Shown here: positions 45,748 through 55,464 of the stretch, in pieces
Position numbering within the stretch: position 1 is the stretch's first letter
Layout of the letters: every line of letters starts with the position of its first letter
Assembly (NCBI RefSeq): GCF_023101665.1
Contig: NZ_CP082161.1
Coordinates: 4,588,001-4,652,000, forward strand
DNA from: Bradyrhizobium sp. 195
GTDB lineage: Bacteria > Pseudomonadota > Alphaproteobacteria > Rhizobiales > Xanthobacteraceae
DNA: 64,000 bases
Direction: 5' to 3'
The notes under the pieces: model-generated
What the model saw: the letters and a program-made list of their open reading frames with translations, nothing else
What the model was told of the DNA's origin: nothing
Databases searched by the model: none
Made by a program: the position numbers and the translations under genes

Positions 45748-46911
45748 TCAGCCCTTCCAGCGCCCAACATCGAAGGCCTCGAGATGCCCCGGGATGTTGT
45801 CGGGATCAAAAACCGGGCCGGCGAATGCCCCGAACGCCGCGGGCGCCTGTTCGGGCGACCGGCGGCCGAGGGCCGCATCGTAAAGGTCCGGCCTGAACAC
45901 GGCCATCGCCGTCTTGACACCCTCGGGGCTAAGCGCGGTCTGCCCCCAACGCACCATCTGCGCATAGAGCCAGGCGGCCTGAACCGGATCGGGGCACCCC
46001 GCCTCTTCCCGCCCCACCAGGAGGTAGCGGCCGCTTTCGCGGAAGGTTCCGTCCGGGGAAATCTTCAGGCGTCCCGTCAGGGTGCGCTGGATGACTTCGG
46101 CGTCGACGCCGATCCGCTCGGGCTGCGCCAGGATATGCGCCGCCTCGGCGAGGTTCGCAGGGTTCTCGATGAACTCGGCCCCCTTCACCGCCGCGCGCAC
46201 CAGGCCGGCGACCACGTCCGGATGCGTGTCGGCCCAGACCTGGCGAACCGCCAGCACCTTCTCCGCGGCATGCGCCAGGATGTCGGAGACGAAATGCAGA
46301 ATGTGACCGATGCCAAGATCCACCGCGACCGAATTCCAGGGCGCGCCGACGCAGAATGCATCAACATGGCCATTGGCGAGACTGTCGACCATGTAAGGCG
46401 GCGGCAACACAACGAGACGCACGTCCTCGTCGGGATCGACGCCGGCCGCGGCCATCCAGAACCGCAGCTGGTAATTATGGGTCGAGAACGGGAAGGTCAT
46501 GCCGAAGGTGAGCGGATCCACGCCGGCCTTGCGGCGCTTGGCGACCACCCGTGCCAGCGCTTTCGCCGTGGCGAGCGGATCGAAGCGATCGCCATCGATC
46601 TCCTCCATCAGGGCAGTATGGAGCGCCGGCGAGACCGTAATCGCATTGCCGTTGATACCGAGATTGAAGGGCGCGGCGATGGGCACCTTGACGTGGCCGA
46701 GCCCGAGCGAGGACGCGATCGCCACGGGCGCCAAGAGATGCGCCGCGTCGAACAGGCCGATATTGAGCTTGTCGCGAACGTTGGACCAGGAGACTTCGCG
46801 CACCAGCTCGACGTCGAGCCCCTCGGCAGCGGTGAATCCCTTGTCGACGGCAACGATCAGGGCTGCGGCATCGACCAGCGGAATGAACCCGATGCGGAGG
46901 GGAGCAGTCAT
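45748..46911 (-). CDS. nasS: Nitrate/nitrite sensor, NrtA/CmpA-like
   Basis: Encodes 387 residues with no signal peptide, start at the ATGA overlap with nasT. Substrate-binding-protein fold (GFIPLVDAAALIVAVDKGF; SNVRDKLNIGLFDAAHLLAP). In characterised NasST systems this protein holds NasT until nitrate or nitrite binds. No ABC permease genes are present, which supports sensing rather than transport. Confidence 0.9.
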   Translation of the reverse strand: MTAPLRIGFIPLVDAAALIVAVDKGFTAAEGLDVELVREVSWSNVRDKLNIGLFDAAHLLAPVAIASSLGLGHVKVPIAAPFNLGINGNAITVSPALHTALMEEIDGDRFDPLATAKALARVVAKRRKAGVDPLTFGMTFPFSTHNYQLRFWMAAAGVDPDEDVRLVVLPPPYMVDSLANGHVDAFCVGAPWNSVAVDLGIGHILHFVSDILAHAAEKVLAVRQVWADTHPDVVAGLVRAAVKGAEFIENPANLAEAAHILAQPERIGVDAEVIQRTLTGRLKISPDGTFRESGRYLLVGREEAGCPDPVQAAWLYAQMVRWGQTALSPEGVKTAMAVFRPDLYDAALGRRSPEQAPAAFGAFAGPVFDPDNIPGHLEAFDVGRWKG

Positions 46912-47498
46912 TTCAGCATCTCCGACGCGGTGATGATCGATTGCGCGATCTCGCCGATTTTCTTCTTCTCGCGCATCGCCGTGGAGCGCAGCAGCACATA
47001 GGCCTCGTCCTCGGTGAGGCCCTTCACCTTCATCAGGATGCCCTTGGCGCGTTCGATGATCTTGCGGTCCTCGAGCTGCGACTTGGTGCGCTCCAGCTCT
47101 TCCTGGAGCTTGGCGAAGGCGTTGAAGCGCGACACGCAGAGGTCGAGGATCGGCTTGATGCGCTCCTTCTTCAACCCGTCGACGATGTAGGCGGATACCC
47201 CCGCCTCGACCGAGGCCTGGATCGAGGCTGAATCGCTCTGGTCGACGAACATCGCGATCGGCCGTTTCACGGCGCGGCTGACCTGGAACATCGCCTCCAG
47301 CACGTCGCGGCTGGGGTTCTCCAGATCGATCAGGATGATGTCGGGGTCCACCGCATAAATACGGGCGAGCAGGCTCTGCATCTCGCGGATATGGACCACT
47401 TGCGTGAATCCGGCCTCCCGCAATCCCTCCTCCAGGATCGCAGCCCGGATCGGGCTTTCGTCGACGATTACGATTTTGGGCGACTGTTCGGCGCTCAT
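46908..47498 (-). CDS. nasT: ANTAR-domain antiterminator
   Basis: Encodes 196 residues. N-terminal receiver-like domain (IVIVDES; Asp58 in IILIDLE), a connecting helix, and a C-terminal ANTAR domain from about residue 140 (RKIIERAKGILMKVKGLTE, then DEAYVLLRSTAMREKKKI). ANTAR proteins bind tandem hexaloop RNA hairpins to prevent termination; such a pair is visible in the nirA leader downstream. First gene of the locus. Confidence 0.92.
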   Translation of the reverse strand: MSAEQSPKIVIVDESPIRAAILEEGLREAGFTQVVHIREMQSLLARIYAVDPDIILIDLENPSRDVLEAMFQVSRAVKRPIAMFVDQSDSASIQASVEAGVSAYIVDGLKKERIKPILDLCVSRFNAFAKLQEELERTKSQLEDRKIIERAKGILMKVKGLTEDEAYVLLRSTAMREKKKIGEIAQSIITASEMLK

Positions 47499-47609
47499 AG
47501 CTCACTCACGGCAGGTGATTCATCCATAGCACGCCGGAACGACCTGCAAAGGGTTGTAATTGTGGGCAATTGGGACTAGCTCAGGCCGGTCAATCAGGCA
47601 GATTTGGAT

Positions 47610-48935
47610 ATGGATCAGACGGCTGCGCCCAAGGTCAGCTTCGTGTCGCTCGGGTGTCCCAAGGCATTGGTGGATTCCGAGCGTATCATCACGCGCCTGC
47701 GCGCCGAGGGCTATGAGCTTGCCCGCAAGCATGACGGGGCAGATATCGTCATCGTCAACACCTGCGGCTTCCTCGACAGCGCCAAGCAGGAATCGCTCTC
47801 GGCGATCGGCGAGGCCATGGCCGAGAACGGCAAGGTGATCGTTACAGGCTGCATGGGCGCGGAACCCGAGCAGATCGAGCAGGCCTATCCGGGTGTGCTC
47901 TCCATCACCGGCCCGCAGCAATATGAGAGCGTGCTCGATGCCGTGCACCGCGCGCTGCCGCCCGCCCACAATCCGCATCTCGACCTGGTGCCGCCGCAGG
48001 GCATCAAGCTGACGCCGCGCCACTACGCGTATTTGAAGATCTCCGAAGGCTGCAACAACCGCTGCACGTTCTGCATCATCCCGAAGCTGCGCGGCGATCT
48101 GGTCTCGCGCCCCGCCAATGACGTGCTGCGCGAGGCCGAGCGCCTGGTCGGTGCCGGCGTCAAGGAGCTCCTGGTGATCTCGCAGGACACCTCGGCCTAT
48201 GGCGTCGATCTCAAATATGCCGAGAGCCCGTGGAAGGATCGCCAGGTCCGCGCCAGATTCCTCGATCTCGCGCGTGAGCTCGGCGAACTCGGCGCGTGGG
48301 TGCGGCTGCAATATGTCTACCCCTACCCGCATGTCGACGAGGTCATCGCGCTGATGAATGAGGGCAAGGTGTTGCCCTATCTCGACATCCCGTTCCAGCA
48401 TGCGAGCCCCGAGGTGCTGAAGGCGATGAAGCGCCCGGCGGCGCAGGACAAGACACTGGCGCGGATCAAGCGCTGGCGCGAGGAATGTCCGGATCTCGCA
48501 CTTCGCTCGACCTTCATCGTCGGCTTCCCCGGCGAGACCGACGCCGACTTCGCCTATCTGCTCGACTGGCTGGACGAAGCCGAGATCGACCGCCTCGGCT
48601 GCTTCAAATACGAGCCGGTTGCCGGCGCCACGTCGAATGCAATCGAGAACCCGGTGCCGGAAGAGGTCAAGCAGGAGCGCTACAACGCGCTGATGGCCCG
48701 CCAGCAGAAGATCTCCGCGCGCCGGCTCAAGCGCAAAGTCGGCACCCGCCAGCAGATCATCATCGACGAGGTCGGCCCAACGGTGGCCAAGGGCCGCTCC
48801 AAGGCCGACGCGCCGGAGATCGACGGCGCGGTCTATCTCACCAGCCGCCGCCCCTTACGCGTCGGCGAGATCGTCACCGCGAAGATCGAGCGCGCCGACC
48901 AATACGATCTGCACGGCAGCGTCGCAGGCTTCTAG
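47610..48935 (+). CDS. rimO: Ribosomal protein S12 methylthiotransferase
   Basis: Encodes 441 residues from ATG 47610. The N-terminal UPF0004 domain has Cys16, Cys52 and Cys81; the radical-SAM cluster is Cys148-x3-Cys152-x2-Cys155 (GCNNRCTFC); a TRAM domain closes the protein. It adds the methylthio group to Asp of S12. Divergent from nasT. Confidence 0.95.
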   Translation: MDQTAAPKVSFVSLGCPKALVDSERIITRLRAEGYELARKHDGADIVIVNTCGFLDSAKQESLSAIGEAMAENGKVIVTGCMGAEPEQIEQAYPGVLSITGPQQYESVLDAVHRALPPAHNPHLDLVPPQGIKLTPRHYAYLKISEGCNNRCTFCIIPKLRGDLVSRPANDVLREAERLVGAGVKELLVISQDTSAYGVDLKYAESPWKDRQVRARFLDLARELGELGAWVRLQYVYPYPHVDEVIALMNEGKVLPYLDIPFQHASPEVLKAMKRPAAQDKTLARIKRWREECPDLALRSTFIVGFPGETDADFAYLLDWLDEAEIDRLGCFKYEPVAGATSNAIENPVPEEVKQERYNALMARQQKISARRLKRKVGTRQQIIIDEVGPTVAKGRSKADAPEIDGAVYLTSRRPLRVGEIVTAKIERADQYDLHGSVAGF

Positions 48936-49035
48936 TCCCGCGAGGCCATGCACCTAATCATCTCGAGTGTCGTCGCATCGAAGCTTGCTCGAAGCCCGGC
49001 CAACCGAGACCTTACCAATCGGCCTTGCGGCAGAG

Positions 49036-49278
49036 CTAACGCTTCATCGCGACGCACGGCCCGTATTGGCGGCGCTGTCCCTGACCGACGACGCCGTTTG
49101 CACTGACGTTGCTTCCCCCTGTGATCTTCTTGGCCTTGCCAGGGCCACACTCCACGTAGACGACTTGCCCAGCGCCAAGCTGCCCCGGAGGCGGTTCAGT
49201 TTTCATGACCACTTGCGCCAAGGCGGACTGCGAAGCGAAGACGACCGCAGCCAGTACACTCAATCGTAGAATTTTCAT
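49036..49278 (-). CDS. Small secreted protein, Cys-containing
   Basis: Encodes 80 residues from ATG 49278, preceded by a GGGGGGA ribosome site. A signal peptide (MKILRLSVLAAVVFASQSALA) is followed by a short basic beta-like domain with EPPPGQLGAGQVVYVECG and a final CVAMKR. Resembles short Bradyrhizobium exported proteins with EPPPG start (DUF6719-like as I remember). Function unknown. Confidence 0.6.
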   Translation of the reverse strand: MKILRLSVLAAVVFASQSALAQVVMKTEPPPGQLGAGQVVYVECGPGKAKKITGGSNVSANGVVGQGQRRQYGPCVAMKR

Positions 49279-49465
49279 CAGCAATCCCCCCAAAAAAACG
49301 ACCGGAGGATAGCGGCTTCTCAAGAATCCACAAGCGGAGGTTGCCGTCCCCAATGCGACTTGCAGCGCGCCAATTCGGAAAGCGAAGTAGCAATTGCGCT
49401 CCGACCGATTGTCAAACAGTGCAGTCACACCTAGAGTTCTTTGCATATTTCAAGCAGGAGAATTC

Positions 49466-49663
49466 ATGCGTGCGATCGCTCTGGCCCTCGTTCTCGGGCT
49501 CGCCACGACCGGTCAGGCCCTGGCCCAGAAGGCATCGCAGCCAAAAGCGAAAGGCAAGACGTGCACCTACGATCAGTGCGTCGCTGTAAACAAAGCGCGT
49601 GGTTGGGAGAGCGCCGCGGTTAGTCGCTGGTGCAGCGCCAACCCGGGTAAATGTGACAACTAA
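49466..49663 (+). CDS. Small secreted protein with four cysteines
   Basis: Encodes 65 residues; AGGAG precedes ATG 49466. Signal peptide MRAIALALVLGLATTGQALA, then a Lys-rich stretch and CTYDQCVAVNKARGW and WCSANPGKC with four cysteines that probably form two disulfides. Divergent from the other small secreted protein. Function unknown. Confidence 0.65.
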   Translation: MRAIALALVLGLATTGQALAQKASQPKAKGKTCTYDQCVAVNKARGWESAAVSRWCSANPGKCDN

Positions 49664-49797
49664 GAACTATCGATCTTTGTCGTCAGCACCTCTTGCGGAT
49701 CACCGTCGTATGGCAACGGTGCGGGCAGCTCGGTCGAGCCCGCCAAAGCTAAGCCGCACATTCAACGCAAGCAAAGAACGGCAATTAGAGCCGCTCG

Positions 49798-50739
49798 TCA
49801 AACCAGCCATTTCGGCACCCAGCGCTCAGGGCGCGGAGCACGGGCGAGATCGGCCTGTGCTTCGGACAATGTCGCGGGCTCGCCGTCGATCGTCGGGCGT
49901 ACATCGTATTCGAAATTGGGCATGACGCGGCCGTCCGCATAGAGCCCAAAATTCATCGCGTACCACAGCCCAAGCTCGGGCTGCGCACGACGCATCTCCT
50001 CGCGCAGATCGCGCAGCAGGGATTCGATTGATGCAGCTTCCTCGAACGGCTGGGGCCCGCGCGAGAGCACGCGCGCCTCGTACTGCTTGCCGACAATCGC
50101 GATCTCGAAGCGCGTCTTGTCCCAGGGCTTCTTGCCCTTGGGCAGATGCGCGGCCAGCCGCCAGCCGAGCTCGGCCATCAGCCGGTGATTGGCCCAATAG
50201 TCTTCGCGATCCCGGCTCCACTTTTCCACGAAGCCGCGAAAGTCGGGCAGCTCGGACGAATTGTCGTCCGGCGTCATCGGCTCGCCATGCGGTCGTCCGG
50301 CGAGCCACTGCGCGAGCTCGACCGTCTGGCACTCGACCTCGTCATGCGGCTTGAGATCGCTCCAGGCATTGTCGAATTGTTGCGACGTCAGTTTGGCGAG
50401 CAGACCATCGAGGCTCGGCGCCAGCAATTCGTAGTCGCCCTCCGACCCCAGTCCCACGATCGGCGGATTGTCGCGGTCGAGACCTGCGCCGTACCAGCCG
50501 CCGACGGCCGAACCATCCGGCAGCCGCATGAACAGCGAAAACCTGTCCCGCAGGGAACTGCCGTCGATGATCGGTGCGTGATCGGAGAACTGCCCCTGCA
50601 AGGAGAAGCAGCCGACGCTGCCCCACGGGCGCCCGTTGAGCCATGCGGCAAAGTCGACCAGCAGCGGAGGCGCTTCGATGCCCGGCGGAAACGCGCCGCG
50701 AATGCTGTCGAGGTCGATCGGATAAGGCGTATCGGACAA
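49798..50739 (-). CDS. Hypothetical protein with SMI1-like and YezG-like features
   Basis: Encodes 313 residues. The N-terminal half has WLNGRPWGSVGCFSL and PIVGLGSEGDYELLAPSLDGLL, which recall SMI1/KNR4-type proteins; the C-terminal part has MNFGLYADGRVMPNFEYDV, which recalls YezG-like immunity proteins. Both classes often neutralise toxins. No toxin gene is nearby, so this is a weak inference. Cytoplasmic. Confidence 0.6.
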   Translation of the reverse strand: MSDTPYPIDLDSIRGAFPPGIEAPPLLVDFAAWLNGRPWGSVGCFSLQGQFSDHAPIIDGSSLRDRFSLFMRLPDGSAVGGWYGAGLDRDNPPIVGLGSEGDYELLAPSLDGLLAKLTSQQFDNAWSDLKPHDEVECQTVELAQWLAGRPHGEPMTPDDNSSELPDFRGFVEKWSRDREDYWANHRLMAELGWRLAAHLPKGKKPWDKTRFEIAIVGKQYEARVLSRGPQPFEEAASIESLLRDLREEMRRAQPELGLWYAMNFGLYADGRVMPNFEYDVRPTIDGEPATLSEAQADLARAPRPERWVPKWLV

Positions 50740-50842
50740 GGCTGAAAACTGTCTGGTTGGTCCCGTCCCTCTTGGTCTGAGCCGTCATGCATTCGGTTCG
50801 AACCAAGTCGAGTGCTTCGATCACAAACACGCTAGAGACGCA

Positions 50843-52021
50843 ATGGTTTCGGCGCGGTACACAATGAAATTCGACGAAACATCAGGAATTTGGTTCAAGC
50901 TGTCGGCAATCGGCCTCACCATGGTCCTGCTCGCGCTGTCCGCGCCCGCTGCGGCGCGATCCCCGTCGGCCGCACAGCTGCGTCAATGGTGCTACGAGGA
51001 GGGCGACGGGGTCAGCGAGGAGGAGCGCTTCGAGGGTTGTTCGGCCATGCTCAAGGCCAGTCCCAACGATGTGTATGCGCTCGCCAATCGCGGCGAGATG
51101 CTTCGGCGAAAGGGGAACGCCGCACGCGCGCTGGCGGACTTCAACCGTGCGATCAGGCTCAATCCTGGACATCCCGACCTGTGGTACAACAGGGGCATTG
51201 CCCATGACGATCTCGGTGATAAGGATCGTGCCATTGCCGACTACACACGCGCCATCCGCCTGAATGCTCGCGACCCGCACTACTACAACAATCGCGCCAA
51301 CTCCCTCATTGACAAGAACGACTACGAGCGTGCGATCGCGGACTACGACCAGGCCATCAAGCTCGATCCGGAATTCGCGCTCGCCTATTACAACCGGGGC
51401 ACGGCCTATCGCGAGCACAGCGAGGCCGACCGCGCCCTCGCCGATTTCGACATGTCGATCAAGCTCGATCCCATTTATGGCCCGGCTTATGGCAACCGCG
51501 CGCGGATCTTCCGCGATCGCGGCGACCGCGCCCGCGCGCTGGCCGATTTCGCCAAATCGCTCCAGCTCGACCCGAACAACGACCGCGATTTCTATGCCCG
51601 CGCGAACATGTATTTCAACGAACACGACTATGCGCGGGCGCTGGAGGACTACGACCGCGCCATCAAGGCGAACGCGAGCCATTCCGACGTGTTCAACTCG
51701 CGCTGCATGACCCACGCGATCCTCGGCCAATTGCAGGAGGCGCTGGCCGATTGCGAGCAGTCGCTGAAAATGGCTCCCAACGATCCCTACACGCTGGACA
51801 GCCGCGCCCTCACCCAGCTCAAGCTCGGCCATCTCGACGCGGCGATCGCCGACTATGACGCAGCGCTGAGCGCAAAACCCGGCTACGACAGCTCGCTCTA
51901 CGGCCGTGGACTTGCGAAGCGGAAGAAGGGCGACAACGAAGGCGGCGAGCGCGACATTGCGGCCGCCAAAGCGATCAATGCCGGCATCGCCAATGAGTTC
52001 GCGCACTACGGCATTCAGTGA
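50843..52021 (+). CDS. Secreted tetratricopeptide-repeat protein
   Basis: Encodes 392 residues. A hydrophobic signal segment (LSAIGLTMVLLALSAPAAA) follows a short basic start; ATG 50864 is an alternative. From about residue 70 there are nine or so TPR units (YNRGIAHDDLGDKDRAIADY and relatives), which form a protein-binding superhelix. Periplasmic scaffold; partner unknown. Confidence 0.85.
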   Translation: MVSARYTMKFDETSGIWFKLSAIGLTMVLLALSAPAAARSPSAAQLRQWCYEEGDGVSEEERFEGCSAMLKASPNDVYALANRGEMLRRKGNAARALADFNRAIRLNPGHPDLWYNRGIAHDDLGDKDRAIADYTRAIRLNARDPHYYNNRANSLIDKNDYERAIADYDQAIKLDPEFALAYYNRGTAYREHSEADRALADFDMSIKLDPIYGPAYGNRARIFRDRGDRARALADFAKSLQLDPNNDRDFYARANMYFNEHDYARALEDYDRAIKANASHSDVFNSRCMTHAILGQLQEALADCEQSLKMAPNDPYTLDSRALTQLKLGHLDAAIADYDAALSAKPGYDSSLYGRGLAKRKKGDNEGGERDIAAAKAINAGIANEFAHYGIQ

Positions 52022-52081
52022 AGAAGCCGCCCATCGGCGGCGACTGACACACGCCCGACGCGCATTTTGCAAAACACCCGC

Positions 52082-52110
52082 TTGACAAGTCCTGCCATTC
52101 GGCTGTACGG
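52082..52110 (+). promoter_or_regulatory. Promoter of the argD attenuator leader
   Basis: Perfect TTGACA at 52082-52087, then 17 bases to a poor -10 (GTACGG at 52105-52110; TGTACG one base earlier is the alternative). Predicted transcript start about 52116, a few bases before the leader ATG, so the leader would be nearly leaderless. Confidence 0.45.
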
Positions 52111-52119
52111 ACGCGCCCC

Positions 52120-52212
52120 ATGATCAACTCTCGGACCCACCAGCGCACCGAAATGCTCCGTCGTCGCTCCCGCGACGATGAGAGGGTGCGCCATGTCCGA
52201 CGACGCCGCTGA
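52120..52212 (+). CDS. Arginine-rich leader peptide (30 residues) upstream of argD
   Basis: ATG 52120 to TGA 52210-52212. Twelve of 30 residues are Arg: clusters at 14-16 (CGT CGT CGC), 18, 22, 24 and a final run of four (CGA CGA CGC CGC). It uses five of the six Arg codons, including rare AGG and CGA. No ribosome site is visible, as in leaderless leader peptides such as rhizobial trpL. It lies between a TTGACA promoter and a strong terminator before argD, the layout of a transcription attenuator. Expression is unproven. Confidence 0.5.
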   Translation: MINSRTHQRTEMLRRRSRDDERVRHVRRRR

Positions 52213-52240
52213 ACCACTGAATTCAGCTGAAGTCTTCGAG

Positions 52241-52277
52241 AAGGCCGCACCCGCAAGGTGCGGCCTTTCTGCTTTTT
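52241..52277 (+). terminator. Strong intrinsic terminator (attenuator) before argD
   Basis: Eleven perfect pairs (52241-52251 with 52257-52267), five-base loop, then TCTGCTTTTT. It lies 37 bases before the argD start. Its 5' arm CGCACCC (52246-52252) is perfectly complementary to GGGTGCG at 52184-52190 inside the leader peptide gene, which could act as antiterminator. Confidence 0.8.
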
Positions 52278-52313
52278 GCGCCCGTTTTCCACCCGCCTCC
52301 AGAGGAGTTCGAC

Positions 52314-53510
52314 ATGACCATCGCCACCCATCCGTATGACGCGCTGATGGACATCACCGCACGGCCCAAGGCCGTGTTCGTCCGCGGCGCCGGCTCCTAC
52401 CTCTGGGACGACGGTCGCAAGCGCTATCTCGATTTCGTGCAGGGCTGGGCTGTGAACTGTCTCGGCCACTCGCCGCCGGCAATTGCCGACGCGCTGACCG
52501 CGCAGGCCAAGCGGCTGCTGACGCCGAGCCCGGCCTTCTACAACGAGCCGAGCCTCAAGCTCGCGAAGTCGCTCGTCGCTGGCAGCGCTTTCGACCAGGT
52601 GTTCTTCGCCAATTCCGGCGCGGAAGCCAACGAGGGCGCGATCAAGCTCGCCCGGAAATATGGCAGCCTGCACAAGGGCGGCGCGTTCGAGATCATCAGC
52701 TTCGAAGGCGGCTTCCACGGAAGAACGCTGGCGACGATGTCGGCCTCGGGCAAAAAGGCTTTCGAGCCGCTGTTCGAGCCCAAGGTCGCCGGCTTCAAGA
52801 AGGCGAAGCTCAACGACATCGCCTCGGTCGAAAGACTGATCAACGACAACACCGTCGCGGTGATGCTCGAGCCGATCCAGGGCGAGTCCGGCGTATGGCC
52901 CGCGAGCGATCAGTTCCTGCAGGATCTGCGCGCACTGACCGAAGCGCATGGCCTCTTGCTGATCTTCGACGAGATCCAGACCGGCATGGGCCGGACCGGC
53001 AAGCTCTTCCACTACGAGCACACCGGGATTTCGCCCGACATCATGACGCTCGGCAAGGGTATCGGCGGCGGCGTGCCGCTCGCCGCCCTGCTCGCCACAG
53101 AACGCGCCTCCTGCTTCGAGCACGGCGACCAGGGCGGCACGTTCAACGGCAACCCGATCATGTGCGCGGCAGGGCTTGCGGTGCTCGAGGAGGTCAGCAA
53201 ATTGGACTTCCTGAAACAGGTCACCGAGACCGGCCTGCTGCTCGAAAGCGAGCTGCAGAAGGTCTCGGCCCGGCATGGCCTCGGCGGCGTACGGGGGCGC
53301 GGCCTGCTTCTCGCGCTCGACCTCAAGCTGCCGATCGCGCCCGGCATCGTCGCGCAAGCGTTCGAAGCCGGCGTGCTGCTGAACGCCCCGCAGGTCGACA
53401 CCTTGCGCTTCATGCCTGCCCTGAACGTCGCGAAGGCAGAGATCGCCGAGATGATCGACTGTCTCGACGGAATCTTGACCAAGGCCGGCGCCGCACGACG
53501 GGTGGCGTAA
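52314..53510 (+). CDS. argD: Acetylornithine aminotransferase-like (ArgD family)
   Basis: Encodes 398 residues; AGAGGAG precedes the ATG. Class III PLP aminotransferase: [44 protein letters not shown] (the PLP-contacting Asp) and the PLP-lysine in TLGKGIGGG. Closest by memory to ArgD acetylornithine transaminase, in arginine synthesis; ornithine transaminase is the alternative. No argF follows; the gene seems single. An attenuator-like leader precedes it. Confidence 0.85.
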   Translation: MTIATHPYDALMDITARPKAVFVRGAGSYLWDDGRKRYLDFVQGWAVNCLGHSPPAIADALTAQAKRLLTPSPAFYNEPSLKLAKSLVAGSAFDQVFFANSGAEANEGAIKLARKYGSLHKGGAFEIISFEGGFHGRTLATMSASGKKAFEPLFEPKVAGFKKAKLNDIASVERLINDNTVAVMLEPIQGESGVWPASDQFLQDLRALTEAHGLLLIFDEIQTGMGRTGKLFHYEHTGISPDIMTLGKGIGGGVPLAALLATERASCFEHGDQGGTFNGNPIMCAAGLAVLEEVSKLDFLKQVTETGLLLESELQKVSARHGLGGVRGRGLLLALDLKLPIAPGIVAQAFEAGVLLNAPQVDTLRFMPALNVAKAEIAEMIDCLDGILTKAGAARRVA

Positions 53511-53520
53511 GACCAGTCTC

Positions 53521-53658
53521 GTGCCCCGGACGCAGCGCAGCGCCCTCTTCGGCGGTGCGCTGCTGAGCCGGGGCCCATCTCTCGACTACGTCCCCTGTCG
53601 CCTTCTGGGTCCCGGCTCGGCGCCGCAACGCTTACGCGTTGCAGCTTGTCCGGGACAC
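53521..53658. repeat. Palindromic intergenic repeat, family A, copy 3
   Basis: Outer ends GTGCCCCGGA and TCCGGGACAC; inner arms 53565-53577 and 53606-53618 form the same stem as in copies 1 and 2. It fills the gap between the convergent argD and quinone oxidoreductase genes. Confidence 0.85.
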
Positions 53659-53679
53659 GAGAGTGAAGACGACGGTGCT

Positions 53680-54654
53680 CTACGGCTTCAAGATCGACGC
53701 GCCCGTCGTCTTGCGGCTCTCGAGATCGATATGCGCTTTCGCGGCGTCCTTGAGCGCGTAGGCGTGGTTGATCGGCACGTGCAGCTTGCCGTTGATGACG
53801 GCGGCGAACAGCGTGTCGGCGCCTTCCAGAAGCTCCTTGCGCGTGCCGACGTAGTCGTTGAGCTTCGGCCGCGTTGCGAACAGCGAGCCGTGATTGTTGA
53901 GCTCGGCGATCGCAAACGGCGGCACCGGGCCCGAGGCATTGCCGAACGAGACGAACATGCCGCGTGGCTTCAGGCAGGACAGCGAGCCCGGAAAGGTCGC
54001 CTTGCCGACGCCGTCATAGACGACGTCGCAGCCCTCGTTGCGGCTGATCTGCTTGACGCGCGCGACGAAGTCCTCCTCGTTGTAGAGAATGACGTGGTCG
54101 CAGCCATTGGCCTCGGCAAGCTCGGCCTTCTCGCGCGAGCCGACGGTGCCGATGACATGAGCGCCGAGCGCCCTCGCCCATTGGCAGGCGAGCAGGCCGA
54201 TGCCGCCGGCGGCGGCATGGACCAGCACGCGATGATGCGGCTCGACCTTGAAAGTCTTGTGCAGGAGATACCAGACGGTCAGCCCCTTCAGCATCAGCAC
54301 GGCGCCCTGCTCGTGGGTGATGTGGTCGGGCAGCTTGACCAGCTTCTCCCAGGGGATGTTGCGCTCGCCGGTGTAGGCGCCGAGATTGTGGTAGTAGGCG
54401 ACGCGGTCGCCGGGATGGAAGTGCGTCACCCCCGGCCCGACCGTGACCACCTCGCCCGAGGCCTCGTTGCCGGCGATGAAGGGCAGTCCGGGCGCCTTGT
54501 AGAGGCCGGTGCGGTAATACACGTCGATGAAATTCAGGCCGACCGCGTGCTGGCGGATGCGCACCTCGCCGGGCCCGGGCGCCGGCACGTCGACGCTCTC
54601 ATAGACCAGGGCTTCGGGGCCTCCGACCTTGTGCACACGGACGGCTTTGGTCAT
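53680..54654 (-). CDS. qor: NADPH:quinone oxidoreductase
   Basis: Encodes 324 residues from ATG 54654 (GAGGAGG ribosome site). Medium-chain dehydrogenase without structural zinc cysteines: GLNFIDVYYRTGLY near the start, the NADPH loop AAAGGIGLLACQWA, and YDGVGKATF. Reduces quinones by one or two electrons, cytoplasmic. Confidence 0.92.
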   Translation of the reverse strand: MTKAVRVHKVGGPEALVYESVDVPAPGPGEVRIRQHAVGLNFIDVYYRTGLYKAPGLPFIAGNEASGEVVTVGPGVTHFHPGDRVAYYHNLGAYTGERNIPWEKLVKLPDHITHEQGAVLMLKGLTVWYLLHKTFKVEPHHRVLVHAAAGGIGLLACQWARALGAHVIGTVGSREKAELAEANGCDHVILYNEEDFVARVKQISRNEGCDVVYDGVGKATFPGSLSCLKPRGMFVSFGNASGPVPPFAIAELNNHGSLFATRPKLNDYVGTRKELLEGADTLFAAVINGKLHVPINHAYALKDAAKAHIDLESRKTTGASILKP

Positions 54655-54729
54655 CACCTGACCTCCTCTTCTTGCAGGCCAGCGAAAGGCATCGCGCCCG
54701 CCTTGTCAACTCGACGCCAGCTGCAACGG

Positions 54730-55464
54730 CTAAGCGGACGGCCTGCCGGTTTTCCTGCGATTGCGTTTGGCCAGCACGTTGAAGAATTCGACCGCCGCCG
54801 AGAACGCGATCGCGAAATAGATGTAGCCGCGCGGAATGTGGAATTGGAATCCGTCCGCGACCAGCGCGACGCCGATCAGCACCAGGAAGGCCAGCGCCAG
54901 CATTTTGGTGGTCGGATGCTCCGCGACGAAGCGCGACACCGGTCCCGACGAAATGTACATGATCAGGCAGGCGATCACGACCGCCGCGATCATGATCTCG
55001 ATGTCCTGCGCCATGCCGATCGCCGTGATGATCGAGTCCAGCGAAAACACGATGTCGATGACGATGATCTGGACGATCACCCAGAAGAAGGCGCTGCCCC
55101 CGGACTTCTGATCCCCCTCGCCGTCATCGGCTTCGACCTCGGCGTGGATCTCGTGAGTCGCCTTGGCGATCAGGAACAGGCCGCCGCCGATCAGGATGAG
55201 GTCGCGCCAGGAGAACTCGTAGGCCGAGAACGAAAACACCGGCGCGGTCAGGCCGATCAGCCAGACCAGCAGGCTGAGCAGGATGATGCGGAAGATCAGC
55301 GCCAGCGCGAGCCCGATCTGGCGGGCGCGATGCGCCTGCTTCTCGGGGATGCGCGAAACGATCACCGACAGGAAAATGACGTTGTCGATGCCGAGCACGA
55401 TCTCGAGCGCCGTCAATGTCAGCAGCGCCGCCCAGGCTTCGGGGCTGGTCAGCAGGTGCATCAT
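54730..55464 (-). CDS. TerC-family integral membrane protein
   Basis: Encodes 244 residues with seven membrane spans. The acidic signature ALEIVLGIDNVIFLSV and its partner IDIVFSLDSIITAIG are those of TerC/YkoY-like proteins, linked to metal (manganese) export and secretion-associated metal loading. Overlaps pcs by four bases (ATGA), so it is co-expressed with phosphatidylcholine synthesis. Confidence 0.9.
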   Translation of the reverse strand: MMHLLTSPEAWAALLTLTALEIVLGIDNVIFLSVIVSRIPEKQAHRARQIGLALALIFRIILLSLLVWLIGLTAPVFSFSAYEFSWRDLILIGGGLFLIAKATHEIHAEVEADDGEGDQKSGGSAFFWVIVQIIVIDIVFSLDSIITAIGMAQDIEIMIAAVVIACLIMYISSGPVSRFVAEHPTTKMLALAFLVLIGVALVADGFQFHIPRGYIYFAIAFSAAVEFFNVLAKRNRRKTGRPSA

